DNA of 64,000 nt, taken from assembly GCF_000763905.1 (NCBI RefSeq), contig NZ_JRKN01000009.1, positions 86,156 to 150,155 on the forward strand. The letters are read 5' to 3'. Numbering within the stretch: the stretch's first letter is position 1; each line of letters opens with the position of its first letter. The notes beneath the pieces are model-generated. The model was given only the letters and a program-made list of their open reading frames with translations. It made no database searches and was not told the origin of the DNA. Shown here one piece after another: positions 9,096 to 16,704 of the stretch. A program made the position numbers and the translations under genes. Source of the DNA: Paracoccus halophilus. GTDB taxonomy: Bacteria; Pseudomonadota; Alphaproteobacteria; Rhodobacterales; Rhodobacteraceae.

Positions 9096-9216
9096 GAGGG
9101 CCTCGCTTGCGAAAATGGTCTTGTTCGGGCCGCAGGTTAGCGCAGGGGGGCGGCGCGATCCATCGGCCATTCGGGCCGCGGGTAAAATCTGCGTCAGGCG
9201 CGGCGCTGGCCGGCCG

Positions 9217-10257
9217 TCATGCCTCGATCGCCAGCAATTCGCGGGCGATCTGCAGCACGATGGGGCGGGCCTCGGCCTCGGTCATGCCGGGTTGCAGGCG
9301 CGCATCGTAGAGGATTTTCAGCAAAAGCTCGTCATGGCGGGTCAGATAGGCGAATTCCTCGTCATCGTTGAAGATCGAGGGCCGCGCCATCGGGCTGTCA
9401 TTGGCCAGCCCCATGCCCTGGGCCAGTTCCTCATGGATGCAGGAGCGGCGAAGCCGGGGCGGCAATTCGGCCCGGATCAGCGCCACCGCCTGGACATAGA
9501 CAGCCGAATTCCCCTGTGAATAGGCGAAGACCGTGCAGTAGTTCTGCGGCGCCAGTTCGCTGAGCGCGTTCACATCCGAGTCGGGGATGCCCGGCACCAG
9601 CGAGTTCAGGCGCGGGCCGATGGCGCGGCGCTCGTCCTCGTTGACGATCAGCACGGCGAAATTGCCCTCGGCCCCGGTCAGGGAAACCGGATGGCCGCTG
9701 ACGCGCTGGATGCGGGCGGCGAAACTGCCGATCTCGGCCCTGTCGCGGCTGCGCTGGCCGGTATCCACCGAATCGCCGAATTCGACGCGCAGCTGGACGG
9801 GCCGCTGCCAGCGCCGCAGCGGTGCCGGGGTGTCGCGCGCAACCAGCCGGCCGCCGTCGCGGGCATATTCGTCATAAAGCGCGATCCTGATGAAATCATC
9901 GGCCAGCTTTTCCGGCGACAGCGCGATCTCGCTGCCCTGATCGGTGCGCAGCTTGCCGCGCGCGATCAGCGCCTCTTCGATGCCGGTCAGGTAGTTGCGC
10001 ATGTTCATGCTGGCAGGGCTGGCCGCCGCGGCCCTGGCGCGGGCATTGGCGTCGCGCGCGCCATGCGCGCGTTCGCGGCGCAGCGCGGCCTGATCCACAC
10101 GCGGCAGATCGGGCTTTTCCGGCGGGGCCGTGCTGTCGATCCCGGGCGGCGGTGGCGGCGGCGGCAATTCGGCGGCACAGCCCGCCAGAGCCGCGGCCAG
10201 CGTCACGGCAAGGGGCAGGCCGGCGCGCGGCCTGCGGACTTGAAGCATGGCTGTCAC
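9217..10257 (-). CDS. DUF2927 family lipoprotein, metalloprotease-like
   Basis: A 346-residue protein with a lipoprotein signal peptide. A basic start and a hydrophobic stretch end in the lipobox LAGC (Cys about residue 27), followed by a proline-rich linker. The C-terminal half contains HEELAQGMGL (about residue 265), a zinc-metalloprotease-like HExxxxG motif typical of DUF2927. It is probably anchored in the envelope. The start ATG overlaps the telA stop (ATGA, 10254-10257), so both proteins are made together. Substrate unknown. A 121-base gap separates it from the SPFH gene and could hold a second promoter. Confidence 0.85.
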   Translation of the reverse strand: MTAMLQVRRPRAGLPLAVTLAAALAGCAAELPPPPPPPGIDSTAPPEKPDLPRVDQAALRRERAHGARDANARARAAAASPASMNMRNYLTGIEEALIARGKLRTDQGSEIALSPEKLADDFIRIALYDEYARDGGRLVARDTPAPLRRWQRPVQLRVEFGDSVDTGQRSRDRAEIGSFAARIQRVSGHPVSLTGAEGNFAVLIVNEDERRAIGPRLNSLVPGIPDSDVNALSELAPQNYCTVFAYSQGNSAVYVQAVALIRAELPPRLRRSCIHEELAQGMGLANDSPMARPSIFNDDEEFAYLTRHDELLLKILYDARLQPGMTEAEARPIVLQIARELLAIEA

Positions 10258-11432
10258 GATGGCGCGGTCTGGGTGGGGGTTGTGGATCGGGCGCTGGCCG
10301 CGGCGAGGGTGTTGCGCAATTCGCTTTCCATCGTCTTGAGGTCCTCTTCGGCGGCGGCGCGGCGGGTGCGGCCCTCATCGGCGATGCGCAGGCTGTCCTC
10401 GATGGTCGAGATCAGTTCCGCATTGGCGGTGCGCACCGCCTCGATGTCGAAGACGCCGCGCTCGACTTGGGTGCGGATCTGGGCATTCGCCTGACGCAGG
10501 TTCCTGGCATTGGCGGTCAGGAGGTCGTTGGTCAGGTCATTGGCGCCCTTGACCGCGCGGGCGGCCTCGGCGCTGCGCTGGATGGTGACGGCCTGCGCCA
10601 GCTGGGTTTCCCACAGCGGCACGGTGTTGACCAGCGTCGAGTTGATCTTGGTGACCAGCGACTTGTCGTTTTCCTGAACCAGCCGGATCGAGGGCAGCGA
10701 CTGCATGGTGACCTGGCGGGTCAGTTTCAGGTCATGCACGCGGCGCTCCAGATCGTCGCGCGCCGAGCGCAGGTCGCGCAGCTCCTGCGCCGCCATGACC
10801 TTGTCGTTTTCGGCCGCGGCCTCGATGGCGGCCTCTTTCGCGGGAATCTCGGTGGCGTCGATCTGCGCCAGCTTTTCCTCGCCGGCGGCGATGTAGAGCG
10901 CCAGTTCGTCGTAGAAATTCAGCGTGCGGTCGTAAAGCAGGTCCAGCGACTTGATATCCTTGAGCAGCCGGTGCTGGTGCTGGTCGAGATCGGCGCTGAT
11001 CCGGTCGATCTGGGACTGCACCTCTTCGTAGTTGGCGACGAATTTGGCAAAGGGCGCGGCGCGGCCCAGCAGGCGTTCCCACCAGCTGCGCTGGCGGCGC
11101 ACGTCGAGTTCACTGACCGAGAAACCGCGGATGGTGGTCACTATCTCGCGCAGCGATTCGCCGGCCGGACCGACATCCTTGTTCTTGACATCGGCCAGCA
11201 TCGCCTGGCTGATTTCCTGCAGCTCGTTCTGGGCGCGGGCGCCGAAATGGACGATCGAGCCGGAATCGCCGATATCGAGCTCGGCAAGGCGCTTGCGGAT
11301 CTCGCCGGCGACGGCGGGATCGGCCTCGGCAAGCTTTGGGGCGGTCGCGGGCGGCTCGGGCAGGACTGTGGCGGTTACGGTCTGGATCTCTTCCAGGGCC
11401 GCTTCGGCGCTGGCCTGCGTCTGGGTGGTCAT
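10254..11432 (-). CDS. telA: Toxic anion resistance (TelA) family protein
   Basis: A 392-residue, mostly helical protein of the TelA/KlaA family (PF05816). Visible family segments include the SIVHFGARAQNELQEIS region near residue 78 and long heptad-rich helices up to about residue 370. There are no membrane segments or signal peptide. TelA proteins were named from tellurite resistance but mostly act in poorly understood envelope and antimicrobial stress responses. It is the first gene of the minus-strand operon telA-DUF2927-SPFH-zinc ribbon-pfkB and is divergent from fabF. Confidence 0.88.
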   Translation of the reverse strand: MTTQTQASAEAALEEIQTVTATVLPEPPATAPKLAEADPAVAGEIRKRLAELDIGDSGSIVHFGARAQNELQEISQAMLADVKNKDVGPAGESLREIVTTIRGFSVSELDVRRQRSWWERLLGRAAPFAKFVANYEEVQSQIDRISADLDQHQHRLLKDIKSLDLLYDRTLNFYDELALYIAAGEEKLAQIDATEIPAKEAAIEAAAENDKVMAAQELRDLRSARDDLERRVHDLKLTRQVTMQSLPSIRLVQENDKSLVTKINSTLVNTVPLWETQLAQAVTIQRSAEAARAVKGANDLTNDLLTANARNLRQANAQIRTQVERGVFDIEAVRTANAELISTIEDSLRIADEGRTRRAAAEEDLKTMESELRNTLAAASARSTTPTQTAPS

Positions 11433-11590
11433 CCGGTCGTCCTTTCTGCTGGGTTCAGGACCGGCGGCAGAATAGGCCGATTCCCGGCAAGTGCAACGAG
11501 CACCAGAGGGGAAAGTTCCTGTCGTCGCGGTAATGTCGCCGATCTGTGGCTATCGTGTTCGCGGTGCGCCGCCTGCCGGGAGGCTTTGCG

Positions 11591-11619
11591 TTGCGCGCCG
11601 TTCGGACGGCGTGTAGAAC
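11591..11619 (+). promoter_or_regulatory. Predicted sigma70-type promoter of fabF
   Basis: TTGCGC at 11591-11596, a 17-base spacer and TAGAAC at 11614-11619. The layout matches the predicted GTA promoter near 14.8 kb. The fabF start is 33 bases after the -10 box, with AAGGAG just before the ATG. Confidence 0.5.
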
Positions 11620-11652
11620 CTGTGCGATTACACGCTGCTAAGGAGCCCGTGC

Positions 11653-12915
11653 ATGCGCAGAGTTGTCGTCACCGGTCTGGGAATGGTCACGCCGCTGGCC
11701 TCGGGGGTCGAGGAGACCTGGAAAAGGCTGCTGGCCGGGGAATCCGGCGCCGGTCCGATCACCCGCTTCGACGCGACGGACGTGACGACGAAATATGCCT
11801 GCGAGATTCCCTTTGGCGACGGCAGCGACGGCACGTTCAACCCCGATGACTGGATGGAGCCCAAGGACCGCCGCAAGGTCGATGACTTCATCCTTTACGG
11901 CATGGCGGCGGCGGAACAGGCGGTCCGGGATTCCGGCTGGGCGCCGGTCACTGACGAGGATCGCGAGCGCACCGGCGTCATGATCGGCTCGGGGATCGGC
12001 GGGCTGCGCTCGATCGCCGAGACCGCCGTGATGATCAAGGAGCGCGGGACCAGGCGGGTTTCGCCGTTTTTCATTCCCGGCGCGCTGATCAATCTGGTCT
12101 CGGGGCAGGTCTCGATCCGCTTCGGCTTCAAGGGGCCGAACCATGCGGTGGTCACCGCCTGCTCGACCGGGGCGCATGCGATCGGCGACGCGGCGCGGCT
12201 GATCATGCTGGGCGATGCCGATGTCATGGTCGCAGGCGGCACGGAAAGCCCGATCTGCGAGATCGGCGTCGCCGGCTTCAACGCCTGCAAGGCGCTGTCG
12301 ACCAGATACGAGGACAACCCCCGGACCGCCAGCCGTCCCTGGGACCAGGATCGCGACGGCTTCGTCATGGGCGAGGGGGCCGGCGTCGTCGTGCTGGAGG
12401 AATACGAACATGCCCGCGCGCGCGGCGCGAAGATCTATGCCGAGGTGCTGGGCTATGGCCTGTCGGGCGATGCCTATCACATCACCGCCCCCAGCGAGGA
12501 TGGCGATGGCGGTTTCCGCAGCATGACCAACGCGCTGAAGCGGGCGGGGATCGCGGCCGGGGATCTGGACTACATCAATGCGCATGGCACCTCGACCATG
12601 GCCGATGTGATCGAGCTGGGCGCGGTCGAGCGGCTGCTGGGCGATGCGGCGGACAATGTCGTCATGTCCTCGACCAAATCCTCGATCGGGCATCTGCTGG
12701 GCGCGGCGGGCGCGGTCGAGGCGATCTTTGGCATCCTGGCGATCCGCGACCAGATCTGCCCGCCGACGATCAACCTGGACAAGCCCGCGCGCGCGACCCG
12801 GATCGATCTGGCCGCCAATGCGGCGGTGCGCCGCAAGGTGGATCATGTGCTGTCGAACAGCTTCGGTTTCGGCGGCACCAATGCAAGTCTGGTCATCGGG
12901 CGGGTCAAGGAATGA
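11653..12915 (+). CDS. fabF: Beta-ketoacyl-ACP synthase II
   Basis: A 420-residue thiolase-fold condensing enzyme that elongates acyl-ACP with malonyl-ACP in fatty acid synthesis. The Cys-His-His triad is visible: Cys170 in VTACSTGAHA, His311 in NAHGTST and His347 in SSIGHLLGAAG. The terminal NSFGFGGTNASL motif is intact. The ATG at 11653 follows an AAGGAG ribosome site. The stop overlaps the mltG start (ATGA, 12912-12915), an association common in proteobacteria. acpP and fabG, often adjacent, are not in this window; the region upstream holds only the divergent telA promoter space. Confidence 0.96.
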   Translation: MRRVVVTGLGMVTPLASGVEETWKRLLAGESGAGPITRFDATDVTTKYACEIPFGDGSDGTFNPDDWMEPKDRRKVDDFILYGMAAAEQAVRDSGWAPVTDEDRERTGVMIGSGIGGLRSIAETAVMIKERGTRRVSPFFIPGALINLVSGQVSIRFGFKGPNHAVVTACSTGAHAIGDAARLIMLGDADVMVAGGTESPICEIGVAGFNACKALSTRYEDNPRTASRPWDQDRDGFVMGEGAGVVVLEEYEHARARGAKIYAEVLGYGLSGDAYHITAPSEDGDGGFRSMTNALKRAGIAAGDLDYINAHGTSTMADVIELGAVERLLGDAADNVVMSSTKSSIGHLLGAAGAVEAIFGILAIRDQICPPTINLDKPARATRIDLAANAAVRRKVDHVLSNSFGFGGTNASLVIGRVKE

Positions 12916-14090
12916 TCTGGCGCAACATCGCGTCCAATTTCCTGACCTTGCTGATCGTGATCCTGATCGCGGTCGCGGCGACGGTCGCATGGGCCAAGCG
13001 TGAATACAGCAAGCCCGGCCCCAGCACCCTCGCCGCCTGCGTGCGGGTGGCGCCGGGCGCCAGCCTCAACGCGGTCAGCCAGCAACTGGCGGAACAGGGC
13101 GTGGTGTCCAATGCCTATGTCTTTCGTGCCGGCGCAGATTACGCGGGCAAGGCGCGTGATCTGAAATTCGGCTCGTACCTGATGCCGCCCAATGCCAGCA
13201 TGGAGGATGTGGTCGCCGCGATCACCGCCGGCGGCCCTTCGACCTGCGGCACCGAGGTGGTCTTCCGCATCGGTGTGCGCGAAAATTCGGTCGTGCTGCG
13301 CGATCTGGACGCCGAGACGGGCGAATTCGCGGAACAGGCGAAATATGTCCCCGGCGCCGAAGAGGTTCCCGCGGCGATCGCCGCCGCCGAGCAGAAGCCC
13401 GATGCCCGCCTGCGCATCGCCGTGGCCGAGGGCGTGACCAGCTGGCAGGTGTCCGAGGGGCTGAAACAGGCCGGTTTCATGGCCGGAGAGATCGGGGACC
13501 TGCCGCCCGAGGGCAGCCTTGCGCCCGATACCTATGATGTCCAGAGAGGCGCCGACCGCGCCGGGCTGCTGGCCGAGATGGGCCGCCGCCAGGTCGCGAT
13601 CCTGGCGCAGGCCTGGGAAAACCGGGAAGCCGGCCTGCCCTATGATAGCCCCGAAGAGGCGCTGATCATGGCCTCGATCATCGAAAAGGAAACCGCCGTT
13701 CCCGATGAGCGGCGCGTGGTGGCCAGCGTTTTCGTCAACCGCATGCGGCAGGGCATGCGGCTGGAGACGGATCCGACGGTGATCTATGGAATCACCAATG
13801 GCGAAGGGGTTCTGGATCGCGGTCTTCGCGGCTCGGAACTGCGCCGGCGGACGCCCTATAACACCTATCAGATCGACGGCCTGCCGCCGACGCCGATCGC
13901 CAATCCCGGCCGCGCCTCGATCGAGGCGGCGATGGATCCCGAGGATACGGATTACATCTTTTTCGTGGCTGACGGCTCGGGCGGGCACGCCTTCGCGCGC
14001 ACATTGGACGAGCATAACGAGAACGTCCGCCGCTGGCGCGAGATCGAGCGCCAGCGCGGTCAGGCATTGTCGCCGGTTCAGGGCGAATGA
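12912..14090 (+). CDS. mltG: Endolytic transglycosylase MltG
   Basis: A 392-residue single-pass inner membrane protein. There is one N-terminal transmembrane helix (about residues 9-27), followed by a periplasmic YceG domain. The catalytic glutamate lies in ASIIEKET (about residue 257), and the conserved NRMRQGMRLETDPTVIYG and YNTYQIDGLPPTPIANPG blocks follow. MltG cleaves nascent glycan strands and is thought to set their length. It is translationally coupled to fabF by a 4-base overlap. There is an acidic insertion of about 30 residues (around 130-160) compared with E. coli MltG. Confidence 0.93.
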   Translation: MIWRNIASNFLTLLIVILIAVAATVAWAKREYSKPGPSTLAACVRVAPGASLNAVSQQLAEQGVVSNAYVFRAGADYAGKARDLKFGSYLMPPNASMEDVVAAITAGGPSTCGTEVVFRIGVRENSVVLRDLDAETGEFAEQAKYVPGAEEVPAAIAAAEQKPDARLRIAVAEGVTSWQVSEGLKQAGFMAGEIGDLPPEGSLAPDTYDVQRGADRAGLLAEMGRRQVAILAQAWENREAGLPYDSPEEALIMASIIEKETAVPDERRVVASVFVNRMRQGMRLETDPTVIYGITNGEGVLDRGLRGSELRRRTPYNTYQIDGLPPTPIANPGRASIEAAMDPEDTDYIFFVADGSGGHAFARTLDEHNENVRRWREIERQRGQALSPVQGE

Positions 14091-14222
14091 TGGCGGCGGC
14101 GCGGCCGTCGCCTTTCGCGCGTGTTTGACAGAATCGCCAACACTTCGCACCATTCGCGGGATGGCCGGCCGCCGGCCGGATGCGGCGCCGCTTTGGCGCA
14201 TCGCGATCAAGGAGAATAAACG

Positions 14223-14666
14223 ATGAAACTTTCCGACCTGTTTATCAATCTTGCCGATGGTGCCCGCAATCTGGAGGAGCGGGTCAAGAAATGGCAGGAG
14301 GATCTGGAAGCCCGGAACGCGGATATGATGGAAAGCGCCCGCCGCTGGCAGGCCGATGCCGCCGCGCGCCAGGAAGAGCTGCAAAAGAAGATCCAGGGCT
14401 ATCTGGACGATGCCAGCGACAATGTGCGCGCGCAGTGGAACGGCATGCAGAAAAGCTGGGACGAGCAGGTCGCCCAGACCAGGGCCAAGGCCGAGGAGAT
14501 GCGCAGCAAGGCCGAAACCATGACCGCCGAGGAAAAGGCCGACTGGCACGAGGCCTATGCCGCCACCATGGTCAATTTCGCCCAGAAGATGCAGGATGAG
14601 GCCAGCACCGCCGTTGCCGCCGCCGCCGAGGCGCGCGCCAAGGCAGAGGCGGCGAAAAAGGGGTGA
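14223..14666 (+). CDS. Small coiled-coil protein of unknown function
   Basis: A 147-residue, highly charged, Ala/Lys/Glu-rich protein predicted to be almost all helix with heptad repeats. No signal peptide or membrane segment. It ends in AAAEARAKAEAAKKG. Composition and size recall phasins or apolipoprotein-like helical bundles, but I do not recognise a family. The ATG at 14223 has a strong AAGGAGA site at 14209-14214. A TTGACA at 14125-14130 in the 130-base gap after mltG may be its -35 box. A perfect 10-bp hairpin follows the stop, suggesting a monocistronic unit. Confidence 0.7.
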   Translation: MKLSDLFINLADGARNLEERVKKWQEDLEARNADMMESARRWQADAAARQEELQKKIQGYLDDASDNVRAQWNGMQKSWDEQVAQTRAKAEEMRSKAETMTAEEKADWHEAYAATMVNFAQKMQDEASTAVAAAAEARAKAEAAKKG

Positions 14667-14705
14667 TTCCACGCCCCGGCGCCCGTGATCCGGCCGGGCG
14701 TGGAA
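14667..14705 (+). terminator. Hairpin terminator-like structure after the coiled-coil gene
   Basis: TTCCACGCCC (14667-14676) pairs perfectly with GGGCGTGGAA (14696-14705) around a 19-base loop, just after the stop codon. No clear T-run follows, so it may act in 3'-end stability as much as in termination. Confidence 0.5.
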
Positions 14706-14799
14706 GCTGTTGCATGGGCGCGCGCTGCGGTGTTGCGCGCGGTATTTCATTGATAATAATGAAGAATATGTGAATCGCGGATCAACCTGTGGTTAAGCA

Positions 14800-14828
14800 T
14801 TGACTGTGCGAACGCCCTGAGGTAGAAA
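14800..14828 (+). promoter_or_regulatory. Predicted promoter of the gene transfer agent cluster
   Basis: TTGACT at 14800-14805, a 17-base spacer and TAGAAA at 14823-14828. The DNA just upstream (14745-14800) is the most AT-rich in this part of the window. A CtrA-like half-site (TTAACC on the minus strand, about 14790-14795) is present, but the full TTAA-N7-TTAA is not. Confidence 0.5.
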
Positions 14829-14853
14829 TTACCCATGCTGGGAGAGGTGGGCA

Positions 14854-14888
14854 AGCGGCCGGGTCGGATGACCTGAGGCCGCTTTTTT
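14854..14888 (+). terminator. Intrinsic terminator in the GTA leader
   Basis: AGCGGCC (14854-14860) pairs with GGCCGCT (14877-14883). Inside, GGTC/GACC forms a 4-bp inner stem with a GGAT loop. The stem runs into TTTTTT (14883-14888). It lies about 20-30 bases after the predicted start of transcription and 55 bases before the first GTA gene, so it would yield a roughly 55-nt transcript unless read through. Confidence 0.65.
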
Positions 14889-14942
14889 CATGTCTCGCTC
14901 GTGCGGACAGGCACACGAGGGCAGGGCGATACAGGAATGGTG

Positions 14943-15299
14943 ATGAACTTCGATCCGGGGCCCGGGGCGCCGGAAGGACCTTTCATGCCCGGCGCCGCCA
15001 TGGCGCAAGACATGGATGTGGTCGAGATCGCGGATGGGCTGTTCCGGTCCTATGCGGGGGATCTGCACAAGCTGCGCCTGAAGATTCAGGCGGGCGAAAC
15101 CGATGAACTGAAGGAATCCGGCAAGCTGGTGCGCGACCTTCGGGCTGCGGCGCAACTGGTGCTGGAGGAAAGGAACAAGGTTGACAAGCTTCGCAAGGAC
15201 GCAGCCGGGAATGTCGGAGCAGGCACGCTCGACCTTGCCGCGGCACGAGATGAAATCGGGCGCCGCCTGGCTTGCCTGCGCCGAGCCGGAGGAGGTTGA
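14943..15299 (+). CDS. GTA small terminase subunit (g1)
   Basis: A 118-residue protein at the place of RcGTA g1, the small terminase that recruits DNA to TerL for headful packaging. It is mostly helical, with a central charged segment (LRLKIQAGETDELKESGKLV) and an Arg-rich C-terminus. The ATG at 14943 was preferred because AGGA lies 7 bases upstream. An ATG at 14937 and a GTG at 14901 are alternatives. Its 3' end overlaps the large terminase gene by about 50 bases. Assignment rests mainly on position and size; the family is weakly conserved. Confidence 0.8.
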   Translation: MNFDPGPGAPEGPFMPGAAMAQDMDVVEIADGLFRSYAGDLHKLRLKIQAGETDELKESGKLVRDLRAAAQLVLEERNKVDKLRKDAAGNVGAGTLDLAAARDEIGRRLACLRRAGGG

Positions 15300-16590
15300 C
15301 GAATTCCTGGGCGCGCTGAGCGACAATGCGCTGGCAAGCCTGCCCTGGCTGTTCGAGTTCTGGGCCCTGCCGCATCAGTTGCCCCCGGCGGGTGACTGGA
15401 AGACATGGGTGATCATGGGCGGGCGCGGCGCCGGCAAGACCCGCGCCGGGGCCGAATGGGTGCGCGCCCAGGTCGAGGGCGCCACGCCCGAGGCGCCGGG
15501 GCGCGCGCATCGCGTGGCGCTGGTCAGCGAGACCTTCGATCAGGCGCGCGATGTGATGGTCTTCGGGGATTCGGGCATTCTGGCCTGTTCGCCCCCCGAC
15601 CGCCGTCCGCAATGGGAGGCCGGGCGGCGCAGGCTGGTCTGGCCCAATGGCGCCACCGCGCAGGTCTATTCGGGGCATGAGCCCGAGGCGCTGCGCGGCC
15701 CGCAATTCGATGCCGCCTGGGTCGATGAACTGGCCAAGTGGAAAAAGGCCGAGGACAGCTGGGACATGCTGCAATTCGCCCTGCGTCTGGGCGAGCATCC
15801 GCAGCAGGTCGTGACCACGACGCCCCGCAATGTCGCGGTGCTGAAGCGGATTCTGGGCAATGCCTCGACCGTGACCACCCATGCGCCGACCGATGCCAAC
15901 CGCGCCTATCTGGCCGAAAGCTTCCTGACCGAGGTCGAGGCGCGTTATGCCGGCACAAGGCTGGGCCGGCAGGAACTGGAGGGGCTGCTGCTGGATGATG
16001 TCGAGGGCGCGCTTTGGACCACCGCGATGATCGAGGGCTGCCGGGTCGAGGCGGCGCCGAAACTGTCGCGGATCGTGGTCGCGGTCGATCCGGCGGTGAC
16101 CGGCGGGGCTGGTTCGGACGAATGCGGGATCGTGGTGGCCGGGGTGGTCTCGGACGGGCCGGCGACCGGCTGGCGCGGCTATGTGCTGGAGGACGCGACG
16201 GTGAAGGGCGGGCCGACCGACTGGGCGCGCGCGGCGATTGCCGCCATGGACCGGCACGGGGCCGAGCGGCTGGTGGCCGAGGTCAATCAGGGCGGTGATC
16301 TGATCGAGAGCGTGATCCGCCAGATTGATCCGTTGGTGCCGTTCCGGGCGTTGCGCGCCGGGCGCGGCAAGGGGCTCCGCGCCGAGCCGGTGGCGGCGCT
16401 TTACGAGCAGGGGCGCATTCATCACCTGCGCGGGCTTGGTGCGCTGGAGGACCAGATGTGTCGCATGACGCTGCATGGTTATGACGGCAAGGGATCGCCC
16501 GACCGGCTGGATGCGCTGGTCTGGGCGATCCATGAGCTGATGATCGCGCCGGCGGCGCGGGACCGGCGACCGCAGGTGCGGGGCTTGTAA
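15250..16590 (+). CDS. GTA large terminase (g2)
   Basis: A packaging motor with an N-terminal ATPase and a C-terminal nuclease. Walker A is MGGRGAGKTRAG, Walker B lies in FDAAWVDELAKW, and the RNase H-like nuclease motif is VVAVDPAVTGG. About 446 residues from the ATG at 15250. In-frame starts at 15211 (ATG) and 15181 (TTG) would add 13 or 23 residues; none has a good ribosome site, so translation is probably coupled to g1. TerL pumps random host DNA into the GTA capsid. Confidence 0.92.
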   Translation: MKSGAAWLACAEPEEVDEFLGALSDNALASLPWLFEFWALPHQLPPAGDWKTWVIMGGRGAGKTRAGAEWVRAQVEGATPEAPGRAHRVALVSETFDQARDVMVFGDSGILACSPPDRRPQWEAGRRRLVWPNGATAQVYSGHEPEALRGPQFDAAWVDELAKWKKAEDSWDMLQFALRLGEHPQQVVTTTPRNVAVLKRILGNASTVTTHAPTDANRAYLAESFLTEVEARYAGTRLGRQELEGLLLDDVEGALWTTAMIEGCRVEAAPKLSRIVVAVDPAVTGGAGSDECGIVVAGVVSDGPATGWRGYVLEDATVKGGPTDWARAAIAAMDRHGAERLVAEVNQGGDLIESVIRQIDPLVPFRALRAGRGKGLRAEPVAALYEQGRIHHLRGLGALEDQMCRMTLHGYDGKGSPDRLDALVWAIHELMIAPAARDRRPQVRGL

Positions 16591-16591
16591 G

Positions 16592-16639
16592 CCGGGGCTC
16601 TGCCCCGGACCCCGGGATATTTGGAATGAAAGAGAATGG
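16592..16639 (+). repeat. Dispersed 3' element, copy B (hairpin + GGATATTT tail)
   Basis: Just after the TerL stop, CCGGGGC (16592-16598) and GCCCCGG (16602-16608) form a perfect 7-bp stem with loop TCT. ACCCCGGGATATTTGGAATG and AAAGAGAATGG follow. It is the same layout as copies at 5.6, 22.4 and 61.9 kb. Here it sits inside the GTA operon between terminase and portal, so it cannot be a full terminator. Confidence 0.55.
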
Positions 16640-16704
16640 GCCTTTTGGGGCCGGGAAGGGCTGCGGTTTGCGGCCCTTTTTCATTGGAAATTCAGGAGGG
16701 ACCT

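Noticed and set aside
14785..14805. CtrA binding site upstream of the GTA
   Set aside because: Only one TTAACC half-site is present; the second half at the required spacing is missing.
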